Positions 28,732 through 39,913 of a stretch of DNA of 64,000 bases are shown in pieces. The translations under genes were made by a program, and so were the position numbers. The notes beneath the pieces were generated by a model. It saw nothing but the letters and a program-made list of their open reading frames with translations, was not told the origin of the DNA and made no database searches. Each line of letters starts with the position of its first letter. The stretch's first letter is position 1. This stretch comes from an uncultured Actinomycetes bacterium (GTDB lineage: Bacteria > Actinomycetota > Acidimicrobiia > Acidimicrobiales > RAAP-2): contig CAIUMH010000134.1 of NCBI GenBank assembly GCA_903900235.1, positions 1 through 64,000 of the forward strand, written 5' to 3'.

Positions 28732-30197
<1,466 letters not shown>

Positions 30198-30201
<4 letters not shown>

Positions 30202-30260
30202 CCGATCGCCTCCGGGTGCACCGGTGGCGCCAGCCGGACGGCAGCGAAGGTGGGGCGCAT
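30198..30260 (-). CDS. Candidate 20-aa leader peptide/uORF of purF
   Basis: ATG at 30260 reads MRPTFAAVRLAPPVHPEAIG, TGA overlaps the purF GTG start as GTGA; TACGAT -10-like at 30270-30275. Confidence 0.4.
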
Positions 30261-30296
30261 CAGGACCCCATCGTACTCATCGCGAGACCGGGTGAC

Positions 30297-31475
30297 TCAA
30301 CCGGCCTCGGCGTCCGACGCGCTCGAGCGTCGCAGGCTGAGGGACTTGAGCCGCAGCGCGTTGCGCTCCACCACCCACCAAGAGGCCAGGGCGAAGGGGA
30401 CGGTCAGGAGCAGGGTCAGCACGAGGACCACGGGGCGCGGCCAGTGCTGGTCGAGGAGGGCGATGACGAACAACTGCACGGGGAAGCCATAGAGGTAGAC
30501 CCCATAGGAGTAGTCGTGGACGGTGCCGACCCGACGGAAGGGCAGGTGAGCTCCCAGCCACAGCACCGGGTAGACCAGCGCCGGGATGAAGACTTGGGTG
30601 ATCGTGATGCACAGGGCGAGGCGGTCGGTCGAGGGCGTCAGCCACAGCGAGCCATAGGCCACGGCCGAGCAGCCGATCGCCAGCCAGCCCGAGTCGGGCA
30701 CCGAATCGCGGTAGAGGTAGAGCAGCGTTCCGACGAGGAACACCGCCAGGAACTTCAGGATGTTCATCGGCACCCAGTTGTAGAACACGTTGAAGTGGCT
30801 GTTCCACCCCGGGACGAGGGCAATGGCCCCGATCGCCACGAAGATTCCTCCCGTCAGCACCACCACCGAGAGTCGGCGTCTGAGCAGTCCGACCAGAGCC
30901 AAGCCGGCCAGCACCAGGTAGCAGATGAACTCGTAGTAGAGGGTCCACAGCGAACCGTTGTGCATGGTGCCCGAGATCCAGATTTGGCGCATCTCGAGCC
31001 ACCAGTTGCTGAGCACGTAATTCACCGGCGACGTCGTGGGGAGAAAGATGTGCCTCGTCGGGGAGAAGTAGTGGCCGAGGCCGGCGTGGGGGGTCCCGCG
31101 GTGGATGACAAGCCACACGATGGGCCCGAAAAAGAAAGCGGTCATCAGTAGCGCCACCCAGAAGCCGGGGAAGATCCGGAGCGCTCGCATCCAGAGGAAC
31201 CGCAGGGTCCCGTGGGTCTCGGCGCTGCGAGCGATCAAGTAGCCGGAGATCCCGAAGAAGCCGAATACCGCCACCGACCCGAGTTCCCCATTGTGGAAGA
31301 TGGCAATCTGTGCGCGGCTCAGGTCGTATACGTGGCTCACAATGACGGAGATGGCCAGCACTAGGCGCATGAAGTTCAGGCTGTTGTCCTTGAGGGACAA
31401 TGCCTCTCCGAGGCTGCGATACGGGGAGCCTCGTCGAACGATGGCCCGACGATAGCCAATGCCTGACCTCTCCAC
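30297..31475 (-). CDS. Acyltransferase-3 family protein
   Basis: NSLNFMRLVLAISVIVSH, VFGFFGISGYLIARSAE, WTLYYEFICYL; start uncertain (31475, 31490 or 31535). Confidence 0.88.
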   Translation of the reverse strand: MERSGIGYRRAIVRRGSPYRSLGEALSLKDNSLNFMRLVLAISVIVSHVYDLSRAQIAIFHNGELGSVAVFGFFGISGYLIARSAETHGTLRFLWMRALRIFPGFWVALLMTAFFFGPIVWLVIHRGTPHAGLGHYFSPTRHIFLPTTSPVNYVLSNWWLEMRQIWISGTMHNGSLWTLYYEFICYLVLAGLALVGLLRRRLSVVVLTGGIFVAIGAIALVPGWNSHFNVFYNWVPMNILKFLAVFLVGTLLYLYRDSVPDSGWLAIGCSAVAYGSLWLTPSTDRLALCITITQVFIPALVYPVLWLGAHLPFRRVGTVHDYSYGVYLYGFPVQLFVIALLDQHWPRPVVLVLTLLLTVPFALASWWVVERNALRLKSLSLRRSSASDAEAG

Positions 31476-31522
31476 AAGGTGGACGCTCACCCCGTGGGAT
31501 TTCAAAATTCTACCTCCTCGCC

Positions 31523-31563
31523 TTGTCTCGACCAAGACTCGGCGGTATGTTCGAGAATCGAAC
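31523..31563 (+). promoter_or_regulatory. Candidate promoter TTGTCT-N17-TATGTT overlapped by palindrome GTTCGA-GAA-TCGAAC (31549-31563)
   Basis: Read directly upstream of the GT2-methyltransferase gene, in the divergent intergenic region. Confidence 0.4.
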
Positions 31564-31594
31564 GGATCGTCATCCGGTCCGAGGGGGGCCCACT

Positions 31595-33052
31595 ATGACA
31601 GAAGGTACGGCAGCGAGGTCACAGGAAAACGTCGGCGTCGTGGTGGTGGCCTATAACGCCGCATCGACGCTCACCCAGGTCCTCGACCGCCTCCCCGAGT
31701 CCTTCCGGTCGCGCGTGGCGGACATCATCGTCTGCGACGACGCCAGCTCCGACACGACCTACGAGATCGGTCTCCAGTACAAGGAAACCAGCGACCTTCC
31801 TCTCACGGTCATCCGTCGGCCCCAGAACCTTGGCTATGGCGGCAATCAGAAGGCGGCCTATGCCTGGGCTATCGAGCGCGGCCTCGACATCGTGGTGCTC
31901 CTCCACGGCGATGGCCAGTATGCGCCCGAGGTCATCGAGGACATCGTGCGCCCCTTCGCCGAGACCGACGCCGACGCCGTCTTTGGTTCGCGCATGTTGC
32001 GCAAAGGTGGCGCCCGTTCCGGCGGCATGCCGATGTACAAGTTCGTCGGCAACAAGATCCTCAGTACCTTCTCCAATGCGGTCACCGGTCTCGATCTCTC
32101 CGAGTGGCACAGCGGCTACCGGGCGTATCGCACCAGCGCTCTGGCCGAGATCCCACTGTCGGTGAACTCCGACGGCTTCGACTTCGACACCGAGATCATC
32201 CTCCAGTTGCTCGAAGCCGGAAAGAAGATCGTCGAGGTGCCAATCCCCACCTACTACGGCGACGAGATCTGCTACGTCGACGGCATGGGCTACGCCAAGG
32301 ACGTCGTCATCGACGTCCTGCGCTACCGCTCCCACAAGATGGGCTTCGGCTCCGGCGAGCTGGCCTTCGCCGAGGAGGGCTACGACCTCAAGCTGTCCTC
32401 GTCCGCCGACTCGTCCCACCAGCAGCTGCTGACCTGGCTCGACGAGGGCGGCCCCAAGCGAATCCTCGACCTCGGGTGCTCGCACGGACAGTTCGGCGAA
32501 CTGCTCCGGCTCCAAGGCCACACCGTGATCGGCGTCGACATGGAGAAGCTCGATGGCGTCTCCGAGCGCCTCGACGGGTTCGTGGAGGCCAACCTCAACG
32601 ACGGGCTGCCGGCCGAGGTGGGCAGTGACTTCGACGTGGTCATCGGCGCCGACGTCTTCGAGCACCTCGCCGAGCCACTCAACCTGCTCGTCGACGTCCA
32701 GCGCGTCCTGAGCCCTCGAGGTGTCATCCTCGTGTCGATCCCCAACGTCGCTCACTGGTACGCACGAGGCAAGGTGCTCGCCGGATCCTTCGACTACGAG
32801 CGACGCGGCATCTTCGACTCAGGTCACCTTCGCTTCTTCACCCGCAAGAGCTTCGAGCGCCTGGCCAACAAGGCCGGGCTGCGCGTGCGGCGTCAGGTCG
32901 GAGTCGGCCTGCCCATCGCCGTGATCGACCGCGGTGGCCCATCGCCGAGCCGATCCATGCGGACCCTCGGGACCCTCGACCGGACCGGACTCAAGTTGGC
33001 TCCCGGCCTCTTCTCGTATCAGCTGCTCTTCGAACTCGAGCCCGTCGAGTAG
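31595..33052 (+). CDS. Bifunctional GT2 glycosyltransferase / class I SAM methyltransferase fusion
   Basis: GT2: VVVAYNAASTLTQVLDRLP, VCDDASSDTT, LHGDGQYAPE; MT: ILDLGCSHGQFGELLRLQGHTVIGVDMEKLD, DVVIGADVFEHL. Confidence 0.9.
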   Translation: MTEGTAARSQENVGVVVVAYNAASTLTQVLDRLPESFRSRVADIIVCDDASSDTTYEIGLQYKETSDLPLTVIRRPQNLGYGGNQKAAYAWAIERGLDIVVLLHGDGQYAPEVIEDIVRPFAETDADAVFGSRMLRKGGARSGGMPMYKFVGNKILSTFSNAVTGLDLSEWHSGYRAYRTSALAEIPLSVNSDGFDFDTEIILQLLEAGKKIVEVPIPTYYGDEICYVDGMGYAKDVVIDVLRYRSHKMGFGSGELAFAEEGYDLKLSSSADSSHQQLLTWLDEGGPKRILDLGCSHGQFGELLRLQGHTVIGVDMEKLDGVSERLDGFVEANLNDGLPAEVGSDFDVVIGADVFEHLAEPLNLLVDVQRVLSPRGVILVSIPNVAHWYARGKVLAGSFDYERRGIFDSGHLRFFTRKSFERLANKAGLRVRRQVGVGLPIAVIDRGGPSPSRSMRTLGTLDRTGLKLAPGLFSYQLLFELEPVE

Positions 33053-33091
33053 TCCACGAGACCCGCACGAGCCAGGAATAGTATCGACAGA

Positions 33092-33111
33092 GTGCTCCGG
33101 CCAAGGAGCAC
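33092..33111 (+). other. 5'-UTR hairpin GTGCTCC-GGCCAA-GGAGCAC just upstream of RBS GGAGGAG
   Basis: Perfect 7-bp stem read directly; TAGTAT -10-like at 33079-33084. Confidence 0.45.
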
Positions 33112-33120
33112 ACGGAGGAG

Positions 33121-34008
33121 ATGGGTGCGATGACAGACAGCGCAACAGCTGGGAACCTCCACGAGGTGATCGATCTCCCGGCCCTGAACGCACAGCTCCC
33201 TGCACTCAAAGCGGCCTATGCCGCCGGCGCGCCCTTCCCCCACATCGCCTTCGAGGACTTCTTGAACCCTGACATCCTCGCCGATGCCATCGCCGAGTTC
33301 CCCGCCTCCGACAGCGAGGAGTGGAAGGCCTACGCCCACGTCAACGAGCGCAAGTTCTCCAACACCCACCCCGAGACCTGGGGCCCGACGCTGCAGTCCA
33401 TCCTCGGCGCGCTCAACTCCGACGAGTTCATCGCCTTTGTGGGCGAGCTCACCGGCATCGAGGGCATGTTCGCCGACCCGACCCTTGAGGGTGGTGGCCT
33501 CCATCAGTCGATGCGCGGTGGCTACCTCAACGTCCACGCCGACTTCACTGTCCACCCCCTCCATCAGAACTGGCGGCGTCGGGTCAACATCCTCGTGTAC
33601 TTCAACGAGGACTGGGATCCATCCTGGGGCGGCGATCTCGAGCTGTGGAGTCGGGACATGAAGACCTGCGGCAAGAAGGTCGCCCCAATCGCCAACCGCT
33701 CGGTCATCTTCACCACCGAGGCCGACACCTTCCACGGCCACCCTGAGCCGATGACCCTGCCGGAAGGTCGAGCTCGCCGCTCGCTGGCGCTCTACTACTT
33801 CAGCGTCGATGACCACGCGGTGGTCCAGTCCACCGAGTACCGCGCTCGCCCGAGCGACGGCAATGCCCACGGTTTCGCCATCTGGGCTGACAAGCACCTC
33901 CTGCGAGCCTTCGACTGGTCCAAGCGCCACCTCGGCGTGTCCGATGACCAGGCCCGCAAGGTGCTCGATCTCATCGACCGGCTGAAGGGCTCCCGCTCAA
34001 AGGGCTGA
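33121..34008 (+). CDS. 2OG-Fe(II) oxygenase
   Basis: HxD...H triad context NVHADF ... TFHGHPEPM and RRSLALYYFS; RBS GGAGGAG. Confidence 0.85.
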   Translation: MGAMTDSATAGNLHEVIDLPALNAQLPALKAAYAAGAPFPHIAFEDFLNPDILADAIAEFPASDSEEWKAYAHVNERKFSNTHPETWGPTLQSILGALNSDEFIAFVGELTGIEGMFADPTLEGGGLHQSMRGGYLNVHADFTVHPLHQNWRRRVNILVYFNEDWDPSWGGDLELWSRDMKTCGKKVAPIANRSVIFTTEADTFHGHPEPMTLPEGRARRSLALYYFSVDDHAVVQSTEYRARPSDGNAHGFAIWADKHLLRAFDWSKRHLGVSDDQARKVLDLIDRLKGSRSKG

Positions 34009-35947
34009 GCCCTCCGCTCCGCCCCACCACGCAGGAGGTGGCGGCGGCGATCCCTGAAGTCGTCGCCCGGCCGGCGCAGGCCATCATCTCCGCCGCCGAG
34101 ATCGTCGCCGGAGTCGACGTCGTAGTGAGGTGCCATACCCAGGCTCGATGCTCCAAGCGGGGGGTGACGCCGGTGGCGGCCGTGATCAGTACGGCGAACT
34201 CTGCCGGATGATCGCCGCGGTCATAGGCGGGCAGCTCGGGCTCATCGGGCTCGACCACCGTGGTCGTCCCCCATTGGCGCAGGGCGATCGACACCTTGGC
34301 CACCGATCGTGCCGTGAGCCAGGTGGCCGGGTCCCACCCGGTGTCGGTGTGACTGAGCACGACATAGCCCGGCCGTTCACGGCCAGCCCGGCTCGGGTCG
34401 CTGCGAGGACCATCGCCGCCCACGAGCGAGTAGCCCATCGTGTCGACCGCCTGCCAGGCCAGCGGGGCCTGCAGTCCCCCGAAGACCACGGGATAGGTCA
34501 GGATCACCCGGCCTGCCGGCTGGTGGCGGCCAGCCGTGTCGAACCATGCCGGGAGCACCACTGGGGTGGCCGTCAGCGGCGAGGCGGCGATGACTCGAGC
34601 ACCCTGGGGAAGCATCGCTGCCACCACCAGCACCCCGGCAGCCAAGCCACCGAGGACTGGGGCCACGAGGCCCACCGGCCAGCGACGGCGTCCCTGTGCC
34701 TCGACGAGGGCCTGCAGCGCTCGAGCGGCGAGCGCCACCACGGCGATCAGGCCGAAGAGCACCACTGCGGTGAACCGGATCGGCAGGACGTTCTGGACTA
34801 CCGGCACCCGAGCCAGGATCCGCCACGGGACCCAGAAGTCGTTGAGCCTCCGATCAGGTGTGAGGCAGCACCAGACACCGACTGCGCCGACCGCGGCGGC
34901 AACCCACGCCCGCCAGGATCGCCGGCACAGCACCAGCCCCGCGAGCACCGCCACCAGGGCACTCCATCCCAGGTACTGCATCTGGCCGATGGCCGGGCCC
35001 TGATAGCCGCCGAAGCGGTGCACGGTGGTGGTCACGGCGTCCGGCGGGAACCACCGGACGAAGCCCTCGAGCGTGACGCCGAAATAGCCCGGAGGGGCGG
35101 CCAACCACACCAGGCCGCTCAGGTGCGCCGGGCCGGCGAAGGTCACCCACAGCGGATAGGCGAGCAGCACGACCGACACGCCGAGGCCCACGGCGGTGCC
35201 GAGGCCGAGCCGTCGGAGCGCCTCGCCGAGGCCGTCGGGCCGCCGCACCGCGGCGAGGACCCCGAGCACGACCAGGGCCACCAGAGCCGACAGTGCCGTG
35301 ACCACCAGCAGCTCGGTCGACAAGAAGTACTGCACCACCACCAGACCACCGAGCGCGCCGCCGAGCAGCACCGGCGAGCGCCGGCGATCGGTGAGCAGGA
35401 GGTCAAGGCAGAGCACCATCAGCGGCGGGGTGACGAGCACGAAGTTGAGCCAGCCTGAGATCAGACCGGTCATCATGTAGAGCGAGAACCCCCAGGCCAG
35501 GCCCCCGACGAAGGCGATCGGCATCGACTCCACCCACCGGCGGAGCAGCAGGAGCATCCCGGTGGCTGAGAGCACCGGCAGAACGAACAGAGCGGCGTTG
35601 AGCGAAGCCACCGGGCCGGCCAACCACGAGAGGGGGGCCAGTGGGATGCCAAAGCCGAGGACGCTGGTGTCGTCGAGAAGGTTCAGCCCATTCGGCGGGA
35701 AGACCCTCGTGGCATGGAGCAGCGAGGCTCCGTGGGTCAAGGCCCACGCGGGATACTCGACGAACCAGAGGTAGCGAGCTGGATCTCCACAGCCGCAGAT
35801 CGACCTCGTGGTCGGATGGACGGCCACCACGTTCCACAGCACGACCAGCGAACCGAAGGCGTAGAGACCGATGCAGAGACCGATCGATCGGGCGGGCGAC
35901 CAGCGCGACACCACGACCTCGTCGATCCCGGCCTCGACCGTGGTCAT
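33971..35947 (-). CDS. Large polytopic membrane protein, CGCGD paralog 1 (GT-C-like)
   Basis: SICGCGDPARYLWFVEYPAWALTHG; multi-TM; RQWGTTTVVEPDEPELPAYD near C-terminus; paralogous to next three genes. Confidence 0.8.
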   Translation of the reverse strand: MTTVEAGIDEVVVSRWSPARSIGLCIGLYAFGSLVVLWNVVAVHPTTRSICGCGDPARYLWFVEYPAWALTHGASLLHATRVFPPNGLNLLDDTSVLGFGIPLAPLSWLAGPVASLNAALFVLPVLSATGMLLLLRRWVESMPIAFVGGLAWGFSLYMMTGLISGWLNFVLVTPPLMVLCLDLLLTDRRRSPVLLGGALGGLVVVQYFLSTELLVVTALSALVALVVLGVLAAVRRPDGLGEALRRLGLGTAVGLGVSVVLLAYPLWVTFAGPAHLSGLVWLAAPPGYFGVTLEGFVRWFPPDAVTTTVHRFGGYQGPAIGQMQYLGWSALVAVLAGLVLCRRSWRAWVAAAVGAVGVWCCLTPDRRLNDFWVPWRILARVPVVQNVLPIRFTAVVLFGLIAVVALAARALQALVEAQGRRRWPVGLVAPVLGGLAAGVLVVAAMLPQGARVIAASPLTATPVVLPAWFDTAGRHQPAGRVILTYPVVFGGLQAPLAWQAVDTMGYSLVGGDGPRSDPSRAGRERPGYVVLSHTDTGWDPATWLTARSVAKVSIALRQWGTTTVVEPDEPELPAYDRGDHPAEFAVLITAATGVTPRLEHRAWVWHLTTTSTPATISAAEMMACAGRATTSGIAAATSCVVGRSGGLSPLSGSPSAGR

Positions 35948-37932
35948 GAGCGAAGGTCGGGGACGGCGAGCAGACAGGAGGTGACCGTGGTGACCGCTCG
36001 CGGGCCACGGGGTCCAGCTCCGGCTAGGCAGGTGTCCACCGCCGACCGAGGGATCAGATGCGGCGGGCCGGCGGCGGAGAGACTCCAGACCCAGGCATGG
36101 GCCTGCCAGATCGGGGCCATGCCGGTCGCCAGGGTGAAGAGCGCAGTGGCCTTGGTGATCCGCTGGATCTGGTCATAGGCCGGCCGGTTCGGCTCGTCAG
36201 GGATGACGACCTTGTCGACCCCCCACTGCGACAATGCACGACGCACCAATCGGACACCTGAGGGGGTCAGCGGGTGGTCGGCGAAGGAGAAGGAATTGTC
36301 CCCGATCACCTGCTGGCCGGGCCGCTCGACCCCGGCGCGTTCGATCGCCCCGTCGGGACCACCTCCGCCGACCATCGAGTAGTGCATCGCGCCGACGGCC
36401 TGCCAGGCCATCGAACTCTCGATCATGGCGAAGGGGACCGGCAGCACGAGAAGCACCTGATGAGCCGGCAGGGTCGGGGCGACGTGGGCGAACCAGTCAG
36501 GCAGCGTCACGGGCTCGGCCGAGATCGGCAGCATGGTGCGCAGGTAGGTCGCCGGCTCGACCACAACGGCCAGGATCAGCACGCTGCCCACCAGTCCGCC
36601 GACGAGCCTCGGAAGGACCGGGGAGCCCTGGGTGGCGGCATGGCCACCGTGGCGACGAGGCTTGACCGCTCCCATGGCCCACGCCCGCGAGCGGTCGATG
36701 ACGATGGCCGCCATGGCTCCGGTGGTCATGAAGGTCATGATCAGGAACCGGCTCGGGATGATGTTCTCGAACAGCGGACGGCTGCCGAGCAGGTTCCACG
36801 GTGCCCAGTGGTGCAACCCAATCCCGAAGGAGGTCCAGGCGGTGAGCACCGAGAGGACGGCGAGCAGCCACATCCGCCGGTCCCGCCACCAGATGACCAC
36901 GCCAAGGGTGGAGACGACGGCAATCCCCCACCCGAAGTACTGGCCCGACAGGGTGACCCCCTGAGACCCCCCGACCCGGTGGGTGAACGCGAGGAAGCTC
37001 TTGGTCCATGGGGTGGCAACGAAGAGGGCCTTGAGGGTCGCCCCCTCGATGCCCAGCGAGATCGTCGGCCACACTCGACCTGAGATGTGGGCTGGCCCGG
37101 CAAGAGCGAACCAGGCCGGATAGGCCAGCAGCACGAGCGCGGTCGCGCTGCCGGTGGCGATCCCCACCAGGGCGTGCCGGGCGCGAGCGCGGGCCAGGTC
37201 GCGATGGTGCAGGCAGCCGAGCAGGACGAGGAGCAGGCCGACACCCACAGTCATGGCCGTGATCAGGAGCACCTCGGTGCCGATGAAGAACTGGAACGTG
37301 ACCAGCAGGCCAAGGGCCACGCCGACGAGGATCGGCCGTATCCGCTGGCGCACCATCAGCTCGTCGAGACACAGCACCACCAGCGGAGGGACGGCGGCCA
37401 TGCCCACCATCAGATGGGCGTCGCTCAGCGCCACGAGCGCCATCGACGAGAACCCATAGAGGGCACCGGCCACGAAGGCGGCCGGTGCCCAGCGCACCCA
37501 GCGGATGGCCAGGGCATACATGGCCATGGCCGACAGCATCGGGGCGAGCAGAAGCGAGACGTTGAGGGTGGCCACCGGACCGAAGAGCCAGGTGACCCCG
37601 GCCAACGGGATACCGAAGCCCAGCTCTGAGGTGTTGGCCAGCAGGTTCGTGCCGTGGGGATACGACATGGCCGTCGAGAACAGTGGGGAGAGGCCGTGGC
37701 TGATCGCATGAGCCGGCCACTCGAGGAACCACAGGAACAGGGCGGAGTCCCCACACCCGCACGTCGTGACCGAGCTCGGGTGCGTCGACCACACGTTCCA
37801 CCAGACCCCGAGCGAGCCGACGAGGTAGAGCATCGACGAGATCAGAAACGGCCGCCACCGAAAGCGATCGGTGGACGCCGGCGACCCACGCTGCGCCGTC
37901 TCCTCGCCGGTCATCTCCTGGACCAGGGTCAT
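35944..37932 (-). CDS. Large polytopic membrane protein, CGCGD paralog 2 (GT-C-like)
   Basis: TTCGCGDSALFLWFLEWPAHAISHG; SQWGVDKVVIPDEPNRPAYD; 4-bp overlap with paralog 1. Confidence 0.8.
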   Translation of the reverse strand: MTLVQEMTGEETAQRGSPASTDRFRWRPFLISSMLYLVGSLGVWWNVWSTHPSSVTTCGCGDSALFLWFLEWPAHAISHGLSPLFSTAMSYPHGTNLLANTSELGFGIPLAGVTWLFGPVATLNVSLLLAPMLSAMAMYALAIRWVRWAPAAFVAGALYGFSSMALVALSDAHLMVGMAAVPPLVVLCLDELMVRQRIRPILVGVALGLLVTFQFFIGTEVLLITAMTVGVGLLLVLLGCLHHRDLARARARHALVGIATGSATALVLLAYPAWFALAGPAHISGRVWPTISLGIEGATLKALFVATPWTKSFLAFTHRVGGSQGVTLSGQYFGWGIAVVSTLGVVIWWRDRRMWLLAVLSVLTAWTSFGIGLHHWAPWNLLGSRPLFENIIPSRFLIMTFMTTGAMAAIVIDRSRAWAMGAVKPRRHGGHAATQGSPVLPRLVGGLVGSVLILAVVVEPATYLRTMLPISAEPVTLPDWFAHVAPTLPAHQVLLVLPVPFAMIESSMAWQAVGAMHYSMVGGGGPDGAIERAGVERPGQQVIGDNSFSFADHPLTPSGVRLVRRALSQWGVDKVVIPDEPNRPAYDQIQRITKATALFTLATGMAPIWQAHAWVWSLSAAGPPHLIPRSAVDTCLAGAGPRGPRAVTTVTSCLLAVPDLRS

Positions 37933-37993
37933 CCTCGGCCTCCGCCGGCAGATCGGTGCACGAGACGATGGTACGGCAGCGCGGGCCCCGGGC

Positions 37994-39913
37994 TCAGGAG
38001 GCCGTCAGCCTCGGCGCCAGGCACTGCAGCATCGAGGCGACAGGGACGTCCGGATGCGTCTGGCAGACCTGGTAGCGGGCGACGAGGCTCTCGGACACTG
38101 CGGGGAGCGGGTCCGTCACCGGCCAGACCCAGGCGCCGGGCTGCCGGTGCGGGGCGCGGCCCATGATCGTGGTGAAGAAGCCGACCGCCCATGCGGTGCT
38201 GCGCGCTCGTGCGCCGGGACCGAGGGTCTCCTGGTCCGGCACGACCACCTTGGTCACCCCCCACCGGTGGATGGCGAGGCGTACGTCGAGGACCCGGGCA
38301 GAGATGAGCTGCGGCGACGGGACGAACAGGTAGGCGGCGTCGTTGAGCAGCCGGTAGCCCCTGGCCACCGAACCGGCTCGGGCAAGGGTGCCCGCCGGCC
38401 CGCCCACGCCGGCTTGCGCCCAGCGCATGGCGTTCTTGGCCTGCCAGGCCTGTGAGGCCTGCAAGCCAGAGAACGGCGCAGGATAGGTAAGCAGCACTTG
38501 GCCGGGGGGCAGGTGTGCACCTAGGACGCGGAACCACGTGGGCAGCGTCGATGGCACGGTGGCCAGGGGGAGCACCGGGGCCACCGTGACCACGTTGGGC
38601 ACCAGCAGGGCGGCGCACAGGCCGGCGCCGACTGCGGTGAGCCCCGCCGACGGCAACGAGGGCCGTAGCTCGGCCAGCCGATCGAGTCCCCCGTCGACCG
38701 CCCGGGCGGCAGCCACGATGACGCACAGCAGCGTCACCACCGTGAAGCGGTACTCGGCGATGTTGTTGAGGAACGCGATGTGACGCAGCGTGCTCCACGG
38801 GGTCCAGACCGTTCCGGGAGCCAATGACAAAAGCAGCGCCCCTCCCCCCACCGCGAGTGCGAACTGCAGCACTCGGTCTCGCCGGCAGAGCACGAGGCCG
38901 AGCAGGGCCGCCGCCACGAGCCCGGGACCCAGGTAGCTGTAGCTCGGCAGCACGGGGCCGATCCCCCCGAAGAACTTCTGGATCGCACCTCCATAGGGCG
39001 AACCGGTGGGCCAGACCAGGCTCTGGAGCGTCGTGCCCCACCTCCAGATCTTGGCGTCAGGCCCCCAGATATTGCCGCTGAGGTGGGCGGGGCCTTGGAA
39101 GTAGTACCAGGTCGGGTAGGCCAGGAGCACCACCGACACCCCAGCCGTCCAGGACGCCGCTGTCCCGACGCTGCGAGCAAGGGCTCCCTCGCCGGCACGG
39201 TCAGCGCGCACCGCCACCACCAGGGGCACAATCCCGGCCACCGAGACGATGGCGAAGATCAGCAGGATCTCCGGGCTGAGGAAGAACTGCCAGACCACCA
39301 GGAGCCCGAGGACCATGCCCGCCCGCCGCGGTGGCCAGCGATGCTGCCGGATCACGTCGTCGGCGAGGAGGATCATCAGCGGCGGCAGGGCGATGAAGGC
39401 GAGGTTCAGCTGGCCCGATGCCGCCGGATCGAGGACGAAGGTGGCGAACCCATAGGCCGCCCCGAGGACCAGGGCGACGACGGGTCGGCGGACGAGGCTC
39501 CGGAGCAGCACGAACATGGCCAATGCCGAGCAGGCCGGCGCGAGGAGCAGGGCCACGTTCAGCGAGATGACCGGCCCCGCCAGCAGGGTGAGCGGGATCA
39601 GCGGGATCCCCAACCCGAGCACGCTGGTGTCATTGAGCAGGTTGATGCCGGTCGGGTGGTTGAGCCACGCCGAGAAGAAGGGCGAGTGGCCATGCGTAAG
39701 AGCAAAGGCGGGCCACTCGAGGAACCACAAGAAGCGCGAGGCATCGCCGCACCCGCACACCGAGGTCGACCCCGGCGAGGCCGACCAGATGCCCCACCAC
39801 ACCACGACGGACACCAGCAGATAGAGAACGGTGGCGGCGAGCAACCAGCGCACCGATGAGGACCGGTGGGGAGGGCGGGCTCGAGCGGTGGGTGTCTCGG
39901 CGATGACCGTCAC
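37994..39913 (-). CDS. Large polytopic membrane protein, CGCGD paralog 3 (GT-C-like)
   Basis: SVCGCGDASRFLWFLEWPAFALTHG; HRWGVTKVVVPDQETLGPGA. Confidence 0.8.
   Translation of the reverse strand: MTVIAETPTARARPPHRSSSVRWLLAATVLYLLVSVVVWWGIWSASPGSTSVCGCGDASRFLWFLEWPAFALTHGHSPFFSAWLNHPTGINLLNDTSVLGLGIPLIPLTLLAGPVISLNVALLLAPACSALAMFVLLRSLVRRPVVALVLGAAYGFATFVLDPAASGQLNLAFIALPPLMILLADDVIRQHRWPPRRAGMVLGLLVVWQFFLSPEILLIFAIVSVAGIVPLVVAVRADRAGEGALARSVGTAASWTAGVSVVLLAYPTWYYFQGPAHLSGNIWGPDAKIWRWGTTLQSLVWPTGSPYGGAIQKFFGGIGPVLPSYSYLGPGLVAAALLGLVLCRRDRVLQFALAVGGGALLLSLAPGTVWTPWSTLRHIAFLNNIAEYRFTVVTLLCVIVAAARAVDGGLDRLAELRPSLPSAGLTAVGAGLCAALLVPNVVTVAPVLPLATVPSTLPTWFRVLGAHLPPGQVLLTYPAPFSGLQASQAWQAKNAMRWAQAGVGGPAGTLARAGSVARGYRLLNDAAYLFVPSPQLISARVLDVRLAIHRWGVTKVVVPDQETLGPGARARSTAWAVGFFTTIMGRAPHRQPGAWVWPVTDPLPAVSESLVARYQVCQTHPDVPVASMLQCLAPRLTAS

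Noticed and set aside
31549-31563. GTTCGAGAATCGAAC as an SOS/LexA box
   Set aside because: Half-site order is inverted and spacing is 3, unlike TCGAAC-N4-GTTCGA; no SOS gene nearby
31619-32755. 378-aa minus-strand ORF opposite the GT2-methyltransferase
   Set aside because: V/E/D/G-rich shadow frame, no domain motif
34130-35458. 442-aa plus-strand ORF antisense to CGCGD paralog 1
   Set aside because: H/R/G/Q-rich translation typical of antisense frames in GC-rich DNA; similar long shadows occur opposite every CGCGD paralog
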